Below are positions 7,430 to 12,830 of a stretch of 12,830 bases of DNA, one piece after another. How positions within the stretch are numbered: the stretch's first letter is position 1; every line of letters begins with the position of its first letter. The position numbers were made by a program, and so were the translations under genes. Below the pieces are notes generated by a model that did not search any database, had not been told where the DNA came from, and worked only from the letters and a program-made list of their open reading frames with translations. The stretch spans positions 1 to 12,830 of the forward strand of contig JAZTZL010000033.1 in NCBI GenBank assembly GCA_045637425.1, given 5' to 3'. This DNA is from CAJGBR01 sp045637425. GTDB lineage: Bacteria; Bacteroidota; Bacteroidia; Bacteroidales; Rikenellaceae.

Positions 7430-7951
7430 ATGTACAATATGAAACCTTTGGTAAGCATTATTATGGGTAGCACTTCAGACTTGAAAGTTATGAGCGCTGC
7501 TGCCGAATTTTTAGACGAGATGGAGATACCCTTTGAGATTAATGCTCTGTCAGCACACCGTACTCCGGATATGGTTGCGGATTTTGCTAAAGATGCGCAC
7601 AAACGTGGTATAAAAGTGATTATTGCGGGAGCTGGTGGTGCTGCGCACTTGCCGGGTGTGATTGCTGCTATGACACCTTGTCCTGTGGTTGGAGTGCCCA
7701 TCAAATCGTCCAATTCTATTGATGGCTGGGACAGTATTCTCTCGATTTTGCAGATGCCTTCGGGTATTCCCGTGGCTACCGTAGCACTCGATGGAGCAAA
7801 GAATGCAGCTATTTTGGCTGTACAGATGATGGCTACGGGCGATGCAGAGTTGCTCGCAAAAATCGAAAAGTTCAAGGCTTCGATGGAGAGTAAAATCACC
7901 AAGGCGAACGAAGAATTGAAAAAAGTTGAATTCAAATTCAAGACAAACTAA
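7430..7951 (+). CDS. purE: N5-carboxyaminoimidazole ribonucleotide mutase (class I PurE)
   Basis: 173 residues from ATG 7430, or 170 from the in-frame ATG 7439, which gives the commoner family start MKPLVSIIMGSTSD. PurE moves the carboxyl group of N5-CAIR to carbon 4 to make CAIR in de novo purine synthesis. Signature motifs are MGSTSD (12-17), SAHRTP (41-46), AGAGGAAHLPG (66-76), the VPIKSS region (89-94) and MPSGIPVATVALDGAKNAAILAVQ (about 109-132). All match the class I bacterial enzyme, not the class II AIR carboxylase of animals. It diverges from hpt across a short palindromic promoter. A zinc transporter gene follows after ten bases, so the two may share a transcript. No purK is seen here. 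Confidence 0.95.
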   Translation: MYNMKPLVSIIMGSTSDLKVMSAAAEFLDEMEIPFEINALSAHRTPDMVADFAKDAHKRGIKVIIAGAGGAAHLPGVIAAMTPCPVVGVPIKSSNSIDGWDSILSILQMPSGIPVATVALDGAKNAAILAVQMMATGDAELLAKIEKFKASMESKITKANEELKKVEFKFKTN

Positions 7952-7961
7952 TTTTTAGAAG

Positions 7962-8762
7962 GTGTCTGAAAACATTACATTGGCATTTATTCTGACTCTG
8001 GGAGCTGGTCTTGCTACGGGGATTGGTAGTGCCATTGCATTTTTTGCGCATCATACCGACAGAAAGTTCCTGTCGTTTTCATTGGGACTTTCTGCTGGTG
8101 TGATGTTGTATGTTTCGTTCGCGGAGTTGCTGAGCGATTCGCGCACCGAGCTGATTGAACTCTTCGGCGAAAAATCTGGGCAGATTTGGTGTGCGGTATC
8201 CTTTTTTGCGGGGATATTGTTGGCTGCGCTGATTGACTATCTTGTGCCCGAAAAGGAGAATCCTCACGAATTGAGGTCGGTCGAGATGATGGACGGTGCG
8301 ATGCCCTCGCCTCAGAAGATGGCAAAGGCGGGAATCATCACAGCCATAGCTATCGGAGTTCACAACTTTCCCGAGGGTATTGCTACGTTTATGGCTACGA
8401 TTTCAGACACTACGGTCGGTATTCCCATCGCCATCGCTGTGGCAATCCACAACATTCCCGAGGGTATTGCCGTAGCTATCCCAATCTATTTTGCTACGAA
8501 CAGTCGTGCTAAGGCATTTAAGTTTTCGTTTCTGTCGGGGTTGTCCGAGCCCATTGGTGCTCTGGTTGCCTATCTGATACTGATGCCACTGATGACGCCC
8601 GTAATGCTGCACGTTATCTTCGCAGTGGTTTCGGGCATTATGGTATATATTGCCATAGACGAACTGCTGCCGAGTGCCGAGGAGTATGGTATGCACCACC
8701 TCTCGATACTCGGTGTAATCATTGGTATGGCCGTTATGGCTGTGAGTCTAATCCTTATGTAA
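7962..8762 (+). CDS. zupT: ZIP family zinc/divalent metal transporter (ZupT-like)
   Basis: 266 residues with about eight membrane segments, close to E. coli ZupT (257). ZIP transporters import zinc and sometimes iron, manganese or cobalt into the cytoplasm. The metal-site motifs are intact: VHNFPEGIA in the fourth segment (His133-Gly139 region) and IHNIPEGIA in the fifth (His163-Gly168 region). GLSEPIGA and DELLPSAEEYG are also family-typical. The start is GTG 7962, ten bases after the purE stop, with a purine-rich AGAAGG directly before it; the next in-frame Met (about residue 48) would remove the first membrane segment, so GTG is preferred. It runs convergently toward kdsB. The metal preference is inferred from the family. 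Confidence 0.93.
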   Translation: MSENITLAFILTLGAGLATGIGSAIAFFAHHTDRKFLSFSLGLSAGVMLYVSFAELLSDSRTELIELFGEKSGQIWCAVSFFAGILLAALIDYLVPEKENPHELRSVEMMDGAMPSPQKMAKAGIITAIAIGVHNFPEGIATFMATISDTTVGIPIAIAVAIHNIPEGIAVAIPIYFATNSRAKAFKFSFLSGLSEPIGALVAYLILMPLMTPVMLHVIFAVVSGIMVYIAIDELLPSAEEYGMHHLSILGVIIGMAVMAVSLILM

Positions 8763-8769
8763 TCTGCCC

Positions 8770-9531
8770 TTAAATGGCATTTCGCTTCAGAACCTCGAGC
8801 AATCGTTCAAGGTCTTCGGGTGTGTCTATTGCGTAACTTTCAAACTCGGTCTTTGCTACTTTAATTTTGTAGCCGTTTTCAATCCAACGCAACTGTTCGA
8901 GCGACTCCAACTTTTCGAGTTCACCAGCCTCGAGCGAAGTTATCTCCTTAAGAATGTTTGATTTATAGGCATACAATCCGATATGTTTGAGATATGTATG
9001 TGCTGATTGCCACTCCTCCTGAGGAAGATTTCTCAGATAGGGGATAGGCGAGCGACTAAAGTACATCGCCTCGCTGCGAGCATTGAGCACAACTTTCGGC
9101 AGATTGGGATTGAAAATGTCCTCATCACTTGAGAATGGTTTTACCAATGTCGCAATCTGTGTATCTCTGTCAGCAAAGCAACTCTTTATCAATTCGAGTT
9201 GTTCGGTCTGGATATATGGCTCGTCACCTTGAATATTCACTACTACATCAAATTCGATACCTGTCTCTGCCGAAACTTTTTCGAGAGCCTCGCGGCAACG
9301 GTCCGTACCGCTGCGATGTTCTGTTGAGGTCATCACTACATTGCCGCCGAATGCTGTTACGGCATCTGCGATGCGGGTGTCGTCGGTGGCTACGTAGCAG
9401 TGTTCGAACAATCGTGCTGCACGTTCATAGACGTGTTGAATCATCGGTTTACCCAAGATATCTGCCAGAGGTTTTGCCGGGAATCGGGTTGAGGCGTAGC
9501 GCGCCGGAATTAATGCTAAGTATTTAATCAT
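8770..9531 (-). CDS. kdsB: 3-deoxy-manno-octulosonate cytidylyltransferase
   Basis: 253 residues from ATG 9531; a GTG directly before it is a possible but less likely start. KdsB makes CMP-Kdo from CTP and Kdo in the cytoplasm, the activation step for adding Kdo to lipid A in Gram-negative LPS. Motifs: LALIPARYASTRFPAKPLA (about 5-23, nucleotide binding), LGKPMIQHVYERA, YVATDD, HRSGTDRC (about 72-79), VVNIQGDEPYI (about 97-107) and YFSRSPIPY. Length matches E. coli KdsB (248). Its stop is seven bases from the zupT stop on the other strand, and the 96-base gap upstream is shared with the divergent acyl-CoA reductase gene. It agrees with the outer-membrane theme of the left part of the window. 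Confidence 0.96.
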   Translation of the reverse strand: MIKYLALIPARYASTRFPAKPLADILGKPMIQHVYERAARLFEHCYVATDDTRIADAVTAFGGNVVMTSTEHRSGTDRCREALEKVSAETGIEFDVVVNIQGDEPYIQTEQLELIKSCFADRDTQIATLVKPFSSDEDIFNPNLPKVVLNARSEAMYFSRSPIPYLRNLPQEEWQSAHTYLKHIGLYAYKSNILKEITSLEAGELEKLESLEQLRWIENGYKIKVAKTEFESYAIDTPEDLERLLEVLKRNAI

Positions 9532-9568
9532 CACTAAGTTGTCTTTTGGAATGAGAATTTTTCGTGTG

Positions 9569-9576
9569 TAAAGTTA
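9569..9576 (-). promoter_or_regulatory. Possible -7 box for kdsB
   Basis: On the minus strand this reads TAACTTTA, one base off the TAnnTTTG consensus (last G replaced by A). It lies 37 bases before kdsB ATG 9531. No clear -33 TTTG accompanies it, so this is a tentative placement in the kdsB/reductase divergent gap. Confidence 0.3.
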
Positions 9577-9578
9577 CA

Positions 9579-9586
9579 TAATTTTG
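9579..9586 (+). promoter_or_regulatory. Candidate -7 box for the LuxC-like gene
   Basis: TAATTTTG matches the TAnnTTTG consensus on the plus strand and lies 41 bases before ATG 9628. The region is AT-rich, so a chance match is possible, and no good -33 element is seen. A second, imperfect candidate (TATCTTAG, 9598-9605) is closer to the gene. Confidence 0.4.
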
Positions 9587-9627
9587 CGTAGAATGATTAT
9601 CTTAGCGAAAAAAATAACGAATTATAA

Positions 9628-10635
9628 ATGGTCGATTTAATCGGGATTGAGCAGCTGGCTCGGAAATTAAGACATCTTGATGATGCAGTTGTGGCTCAGG
9701 CTGCGGCTCAGAATGAGTGGTTTACCGAGTCGAACATAAGGCGTGCGGGGCAGTCTATAGCCGATGAGTTTCTTCACACAGAGAAGCTGTCGCAGTGGCT
9801 CGTACGGTATGATGGGCTACCCGTAGCCGAGCCTGCCAAGGTAATGGTTGTTACTGCGGGTAATATCCCGATGGTGGGCTTTTTCGACCTCTTCTGTGCA
9901 GTGCTTGCGGGGCATCGTGTGTTGCTGAAACCTTCGAGTCGCGATAGGGTGCTGATGTGCTATGCAGCCGACCTGCTGAACAAATATCTCGGTGCACGGG
10001 TTGAGGTGGTCGATACGATAGATAATGGAGCAGATGCGCTGCTGTTTATGGGTAGCGACTCGACTGCCGAGATGTTGCTCAAGGATTGGGCCGACAAACC
10101 ACACATAATTCGTTCGCACAGAATAAGTGTAGCGCTGCTGTCTGGAAATGAATCAGATGAACAACTCGAACGGCTGGCTGATGATGTATTTGCCTATTTC
10201 GGATTGGGTTGTCGAAATGTGACAAATATATTTTTGCCGCAGGATTTTGTTGAAGAAAGGCTCATAGAAGTATTCAATCGTTATAATATAGCAAGTGAAG
10301 AGTATCGCTCTGTAGTGCGTAGACAAAAGGCTCGGCTCGCAGTTTGTTGTCAACCATTCGTGGCAGGGGATTTCTTCCTGTTCAAAGATGGCTTTTCGAC
10401 CGATACGCAGATGGGAGAGGTGAGATTGTGTAGATATCAAGACGAAAACGAACTTCAATTGCTGCTTAATCAGAACGAAGAGCATATACAATGTGTAGTG
10501 AGTGAGAATGTGAAATTGTCTGATTGGAAGGTCGTAGATTTCGGGCAGGCGCAAAAACCTGCACTCGATGATTTTCCAGATAGATGTGATACGATGATTT
10601 TTTTACAAAAAATAGTTACATTTGCAGAAATATAA
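9628..10635 (+). CDS. LuxC-like acyl-CoA/acyl reductase
   Basis: 335 residues. It belongs to the aldehyde dehydrogenase-like LuxC family (NADPH-dependent reduction of an activated acyl group to an aldehyde), in the shorter form common in Bacteroidota; light-producing Vibrio LuxC is longer, near 480. Support: VMVVTAGNIPMVGFFDLF (about 72-89) and GHRVLLKPSSRD (about 95-106), resembling the nucleotide-binding fold; LLFMGSDSTAEML (about 138-150); and FGLGCRNVTNIFLP (about 191-204), where Cys195 is the expected catalytic thiol. No luxA, luxB, luxD or luxE partner is nearby, so bioluminescence is not implied. The physiological substrate is unknown. A promoter box for the next gene lies inside its last codons. 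The family call is good, the reaction in vivo inferred. Confidence 0.85.
   Translation: MVDLIGIEQLARKLRHLDDAVVAQAAAQNEWFTESNIRRAGQSIADEFLHTEKLSQWLVRYDGLPVAEPAKVMVVTAGNIPMVGFFDLFCAVLAGHRVLLKPSSRDRVLMCYAADLLNKYLGARVEVVDTIDNGADALLFMGSDSTAEMLLKDWADKPHIIRSHRISVALLSGNESDEQLERLADDVFAYFGLGCRNVTNIFLPQDFVEERLIEVFNRYNIASEEYRSVVRRQKARLAVCCQPFVAGDFFLFKDGFSTDTQMGEVRLCRYQDENELQLLLNQNEEHIQCVVSENVKLSDWKVVDFGQAQKPALDDFPDRCDTMIFLQKIVTFAEI
10617..10624 (+). promoter_or_regulatory. -7 box for the pRiA4b ORF-3-like gene and miaA
   Basis: TACATTTG is a perfect TAnnTTTG match, 24 bases before ATG 10649, and lies within the last codons of the acyl-CoA reductase gene. A T-rich stretch precedes it but no clear -33 TTTG. 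It argues that the small gene and miaA can be transcribed separately. It also excludes a TTG start at 10622, which lies inside the box. Confidence 0.5.
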
Positions 10636-10648
10636 AATTGAGAATACT

Positions 10649-11164
10649 ATGTCAATGATTTTTACTTGGAGAATGTTGAGCGACGAAGATGATAACTTCG
10701 TTCGTGATTATGAAGTCCCCTATGATATGAACCTGCTCGATTTTCATAAGTTTATTTGTGAGGATTTGGGTTATGAGGATTCAACCGTTTCGTCATTTTT
10801 TCTGTCTGATCAGATGTGGGAACGCCACACCGAATTTACTCTGATAGATATGGGCCAAGATCCTGATGCAGAAGAGGCGCCCGTTGCTATGGAGAGCGTT
10901 TGCCTTGGTCAGATTATCAAACATAATAATGAGCGTTTGATATTCTTGTTCGATATGTTTGAAAACAGAGCATACTATCTCGAACTGACTGCTGCGAAAA
11001 AGGCCGAGCAGGGAAAGACTTATCCTTGCTGTATATTCTCTCACGGAGCTGCTCCCGACCAATTCTCTGCAGAATTGAACCCTACGAATATGTCTATATT
11101 TGATGAGGCTATGGACGATTTTGCAGAATTCGAAGGTGATGACTACTATGACGACCCAATGTAA
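10649..11164 (+). CDS. Small acidic protein of the plasmid pRiA4b ORF-3-like family
   Basis: 171 residues from ATG 10649. The N-terminal part (FTWRMLSDEDDNFVRDYEV, then LDFHKFICEDLGYED and FFLSDQMWERH) resembles the pRiA4b ORF-3-like family: the opening beta strand and helix, followed by an FxxSDxxW-type segment. The later LIFLFDMFENRAYYLELT matches the family's conserved FxYDFGDxWxxxL-like region in diverged form. The C-terminus is strongly acidic (FDEAMDDFAEFEGDDYYDDPM-like, about 151-171). There is no signal peptide or membrane segment, so it is probably cytoplasmic. The family has no firm biochemical role, despite old labels tying it to a transposon passenger protein. It overlaps miaA by 17 bases, suggesting coupled translation. 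Family assignment is moderate; function unknown. Confidence 0.7.
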   Translation: MSMIFTWRMLSDEDDNFVRDYEVPYDMNLLDFHKFICEDLGYEDSTVSSFFLSDQMWERHTEFTLIDMGQDPDAEEAPVAMESVCLGQIIKHNNERLIFLFDMFENRAYYLELTAAKKAEQGKTYPCCIFSHGAAPDQFSAELNPTNMSIFDEAMDDFAEFEGDDYYDDPM

Positions 11165-12071
11165 AAAAGATAAATACCTTGTTGTGATTGTCGGACCTAC
11201 GGCCTCGGGGAAGACAGATTTGGCTATTGAAATAGCCAAAGACCTCGGTACAGAGATTGTTTCGGCTGACTCACGACAAGTCTATAAAGGAATGAAAATC
11301 GGTACTGCAGCCCCGACTGACGAGCAGTTGGCTGCAGTGCCTCACCATTTGGTTGCCGTAAAGGAATTGACCGACAATTACACTGCGGGACTCTATGAGA
11401 AAGATGCCCTTGAGGCAATAGCCAAAATACACGAAAAAAACGACTATGCGGTATTGGTTGGCGGTTCGGGTATGTATATAGATATAGTATGTGACGGAAT
11501 CGATGATGTGCCAGCAACGCCACAGCATATTCGTGAGGAATTGACTGCGATGATGAATCAGCAGGGCTTGGGTGCACTCGTGGCAAAGTTGGAAGAACTC
11601 GACCCGGAATATAGTCAGAAGGTGGACCGAGAAAATCCCAATCGTGTTATGAGGGCTTTGGAGGTGTGTTTAGTTACGGGAAAGACCTACACATCGTATA
11701 GAACGGGTATGAAACGTGCGCGACCGTTCCAAATTATTAAGATTGGAATCGATGTCGATAGGGAGATTTTATACGAAAGAATTAATAAAAGAGTCGATTT
11801 AATGGTCGAACAAGGGCTGATTGAAGAGGTAAAATCGCTCTACGCGTACAAAAATCTTAATTCACTCAATACAGTCGGTTATAAAGAATTGTTTGCTTAT
11901 TTTGATGGTGAAGTATCTGAATGTGAGGCTATTGAGTTGATAAAACGTAATTCTAGGCGTTACGCAAAACGACAATTAACTTGGTTTCGTAGAGATGTTG
12001 ATATTCAATGGTTTGCAAAAAAAGATGCAGAAAAAATAAAAAAAGTTGTAAAAAAATTTGGTGGTAAATAA
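11148..12071 (+). CDS. miaA: tRNA dimethylallyltransferase
   Basis: 307 residues from ATG 11148 (ATG 11139, three codons earlier, is also possible; a further ATG at 11100 would overlap the previous gene by 65 bases and is unlikely). MiaA transfers a dimethylallyl group to N6 of adenosine 37 in tRNAs that read codons starting with U. Motifs: Walker A GPTASGKT (16-23), SADSRQVYKGMKIGTA (about 39-54), VPHHLVAV (about 64-71), VLVGGSGMYI (about 102-111), NPNRVMRALEV and NTVGYKELFAYFDG near the C-terminus, then KRNSRRYAKRQLTWFRRD. Length fits the family (E. coli 316). The end of the gene carries the -33 box of the tRNA-Gly promoter. Confidence 0.96.
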   Translation: MTTQCKKDKYLVVIVGPTASGKTDLAIEIAKDLGTEIVSADSRQVYKGMKIGTAAPTDEQLAAVPHHLVAVKELTDNYTAGLYEKDALEAIAKIHEKNDYAVLVGGSGMYIDIVCDGIDDVPATPQHIREELTAMMNQQGLGALVAKLEELDPEYSQKVDRENPNRVMRALEVCLVTGKTYTSYRTGMKRARPFQIIKIGIDVDREILYERINKRVDLMVEQGLIEEVKSLYAYKNLNSLNTVGYKELFAYFDGEVSECEAIELIKRNSRRYAKRQLTWFRRDVDIQWFAKKDAEKIKKVVKKFGGK

Positions 12072-12088
12072 AAAACACTCTATCTTTG
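12057..12088 (+). promoter_or_regulatory. Promoter of tRNA-Gly
   Basis: This is the best promoter match in the window: TTTG at 12057-12060, a 20-base spacer, then TATCTTTG at 12081-12088, which fits the Bacteroidota -33/-7 consensus. Transcription would start near 12095, leaving a leader of about 75 bases before the tRNA. The -33 box lies inside the final codons of miaA. The leader holds purine-rich runs but no structure I can name. Confidence 0.7.
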
Positions 12089-12168
12089 CATCGTCAAACA
12101 AAGGGAGGGAGGTTAGAGATAACGATGAGTGAGGCCCGGAGTAAGACAGGAAAGTTCACAAAGTTAAT

Positions 12169-12241
12169 GCGGAAATAGCTCAGTTGGTAGAGCACAACCT
12201 TGCCAAGGTTGGGGTCGCGAGTTCGAGTCTCGTTTTCCGCT
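12169..12241 (+). tRNA. tRNA-Gly (anticodon GCC)
   Basis: A full cloverleaf of 73 bases: acceptor stem 12169-12175 with 12234-12240 (7 bp), D stem 12178-12181 with 12190-12193, anticodon stem CAACC/GGTTG (12195-12199, 12207-12211) around loop TTGCCAA with anticodon GCC at 12202-12204. The T stem is GCGAG/CTCGT around TTCGAGT (one G-T pair). Base 73 is U, normal for glycine tRNAs. CCA is encoded at 12242-12244. It decodes GGC and GGU. The gene is intact on this side even though a mobile element seems to be inserted at its 3' end, so the att core probably regenerates the tRNA end. Confidence 0.97.
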
Positions 12242-12274
12242 CCAAGTCCAAAAGTTTTGAGGACAAAATCAAGC

Positions 12275-12312
12275 AAAACCCTTTGAAACATCGTTTCAGA
12301 GGGTTTTTCATT
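12275..12312 (+). terminator. Intrinsic terminator after tRNA-Gly
   Basis: A 15-bp stem (12275-12289 with 12293-12307, one G-T pair) closes a 3-base ATC loop. The 3' arm ends in a run of T (12304-12308), and the T-rich TTTTTCATTT continues to 12313. It lies 31 bases after the encoded CCA and very likely ends the tRNA transcript. The stem has A-tract/T-tract ends, so it may also work from the opposite strand. Confidence 0.8.
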
Positions 12313-12315
12313 TGT

Positions 12316-12359
12316 TGTCGGTAGGTATCGCTCCGACACGGTGGAGCCCCTCCCCGACA
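12316..12359 (+). repeat. CCGACA motif set (one inverted, two direct)
   Basis: TGTCGG at 12316-12321 is the inverted copy. CCGACA occurs directly at 12333-12338 and 12354-12359, exactly 21 bp apart (about two helical turns). The direct copies sit in wider matches CTCCGACAC and CCCCGACAT. GCTCC (12330-12334) and GGAGC (12343-12347) also form a small hairpin over the middle copy. Candidate recombinase or regulator binding sites at the element end; short motifs, so chance is possible. Confidence 0.4.
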
Positions 12360-12373
12360 TAGCCCGAACCTCG

Positions 12374-12437
12374 AAGTGTCCCTCCGAATATCGACCGTGA
12401 AAATAAGGGACACTTACTCCGAAATGAGGGGACACTT
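12374..12437 (+). repeat. GGGACACTT motif set (one inverted, two direct) upstream of the integrase
   Basis: AAGTGTCCCT at 12374-12383 is the perfect 10-bp inverted copy of AGGGACACTT at 12406-12415. A third copy, GGGACACTT at 12429-12437, is in direct orientation 22 bp from the second. CTCCGAA occurs beside the first two copies (12382-12388 and 12417-12423). Three copies of a 9-base word within 64 bases are unlikely by chance. The position between the tRNA att region and the integrase start fits arm-type recombinase sites, excisionase sites or an autoregulatory operator. Confidence 0.55.
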
Positions 12438-12507
12438 TGATATTTTTTCGGCTTTTCACAAACTTCTCAGCTGGCAGTTGCCTACGCTTTCTAAAAAAAA
12501 CAGTCAG

Positions 12508-12830
12508 ATGAAAAGTACATTCAGAATCCTATTCTACGCAAAGTGGGAGGCAAGCGACGAGGCAAAGATGCTCCCAATCTATGTTCGCATTACAATCAAC
12601 GGTACAAAGGCCCGTTTCAGCCTTAAAATCCGCGTGTCGGAGAAAATATGGGACGCCAAGAGTGGTCGTGCCATCGGGCATAGCCACGAGGCCCTGCAAG
12701 CCAACCGCTACCTCGATAGTGTCGTTACACGCATCAATACCATATATTATCGCCTATGCGAGCAGAGCGAGGCTGTAACGGCCCAAATGGTGCGCGATGA
12801 GTTTCTCGGAGTGAAAGCACCCAGCAAGAC
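12508..12830 (+). CDS. Tyrosine recombinase/site-specific integrase, N-terminal part (partial, runs off right edge)
   Basis: 107 complete codons from ATG 12508. The protein begins MKSTFRILFYAKWEASDEAK and continues with MLPIYVRITINGTKARFSLK and VSEKIWDAKSGRAIGH. This is the characteristic arm-type DNA-binding domain at the start of Bacteroidota tyrosine integrases (beta strands with a KxGxxPIYxRITxxGxRxxxSxxxxVxxxxWD-like pattern). Helical residues about 70-107 (ANRYLDSVVTRINTIYYRL, VTAQMVRDEFLG) begin the core-binding SAM-like domain. The catalytic domain with Arg-His-Arg-Tyr lies beyond the edge, so activity cannot be judged. Members of this family move ICEs, conjugative transposons and genomic islands by recombination between att sites. 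No clear promoter is found just upstream, though the motif array lies there. Confidence 0.9.
   Translation, partial: MKSTFRILFYAKWEASDEAKMLPIYVRITINGTKARFSLKIRVSEKIWDAKSGRAIGHSHEALQANRYLDSVVTRINTIYYRLCEQSEAVTAQMVRDEFLGVKAPSK

Larger units (their letters stand above)
12242..12830 (+). mobile_element. Integrase-proximal end of an integrative element at tRNA-Gly (partial)
   Basis: A tyrosine recombinase gene begins 267 bases downstream of an intact tRNA-Gly and reads away from it. This is the common layout of an ICE, prophage or genomic island inserted in a tRNA 3' end. Between them lie a terminator and two sets of iterated short motifs. The left limit is inferred; the att core probably includes some of the tRNA T arm and acceptor stem (about 12217-12241). 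The other end and cargo are outside the window, so the type of element cannot be decided. The recombinase DNA looks somewhat more GC-rich than the AT-rich stretch at the end of miaA. Confidence 0.65.

Noticed and set aside
7369..7941. Minus-strand frame of 190 codons opposite purE
   Set aside because: purE on the plus strand has all class I family motifs; the opposite frame is a composition shadow of it.
10622..10648. TTG start at 10622 for the pRiA4b ORF-3-like gene
   Set aside because: The TTG is part of the TACATTTG promoter box, so it would not be in the transcript from that promoter; ATG 10649 is a normal start.
11100..11147. ATG 11100 as the start of miaA
   Set aside because: It overlaps the previous gene by 65 bases and adds a 16-residue extension not typical of MiaA, whose Walker A motif usually lies close to the N-terminus.
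12125..12178. Small frame (17 codons) in the tRNA leader after a purine-rich run
   Set aside because: It ends inside the tRNA gene, shows no family resemblance and is within chance expectation; noted only as a leader oddity.
12094..12459. Minus-strand reading frame of about 121 codons covering the tRNA, containing an ENETRTRDPNLGKVVLYQLSY-like stretch
   Set aside because: This peptide is simply the antisense of the tRNA-Gly T arm and anticodon region, a well-known source of false protein entries; the frame also crosses the terminator and motif array.

Overview
The window looks like chromosome from a Bacteroidota bacterium, most likely of the order Bacteroidales. The gene families point there: BatD, a Bacteroidota-type OstA-like protein, paired SurA-type proteins and a stand-alone LuxC-like reductase. 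So do several start-proximal TAnnTTTG boxes (the Bacteroidota sigma -7 element), weak Shine-Dalgarno sequences and moderate GC. I cannot name a genus. Almost all of positions 1-12071 reads as compact core genome. The last ~600 bases are the end of an integrated mobile element.

Positions 1-5318 (minus strand) hold one tight gene run for the cell envelope. Transcribed from right to left, it is a SurA_N-like lipoprotein, a two-domain parvulin foldase (SurA/PpiC type), an OstA/LptA-like periplasmic protein and the N-terminal part of BatD. A promoter box lies just before the lipoprotein. The first three genes plausibly serve outer-membrane protein folding and lipopolysaccharide transport. BatD normally belongs to the Bat aerotolerance/von Willebrand module, and the rest of it lies beyond the left edge.

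Positions 5373-7381 (minus) hold hpt (purine salvage), queE (7-deazaguanine/queuosine precursor synthesis; its ATG overlaps the hpt stop by one base) and a CPBP intramembrane protease. They probably form one operon. Diverging from hpt are purE (de novo purine synthesis) and a ZupT-like zinc transporter, 7430-8762 (plus). The two directions appear to share one 16-bp perfect palindrome made of two head-to-head -7 boxes, so purine salvage and purine synthesis start from the same short promoter region.

kdsB (Kdo activation for lipopolysaccharide) converges on zupT with only seven bases between the stop codons. Diverging from kdsB on the plus strand are a LuxC-like acyl-CoA reductase, a small acidic pRiA4b ORF-3-like protein with its own promoter box, and miaA, which overlaps the preceding gene. 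A tRNA-Gly(GCC) gene follows, driven by the best promoter in the window (TTTG-N20-TATCTTTG); its -33 box lies inside the last codons of miaA.

Downstream of the tRNA come a strong intrinsic terminator, two sets of short iterated and inverted motifs with near-helical spacing, and the start of a Bacteroidota-type tyrosine recombinase gene that runs off the right edge. Together these are most simply read as the integrase-proximal end of an integrative element (ICE or genomic island) inserted at the 3' end of tRNA-Gly. I found no CRISPR array, rRNA or insertion sequence, and no convincing new multi-gene system. The least explained and most interesting parts are the element-end motif array and the palindromic divergent promoter.
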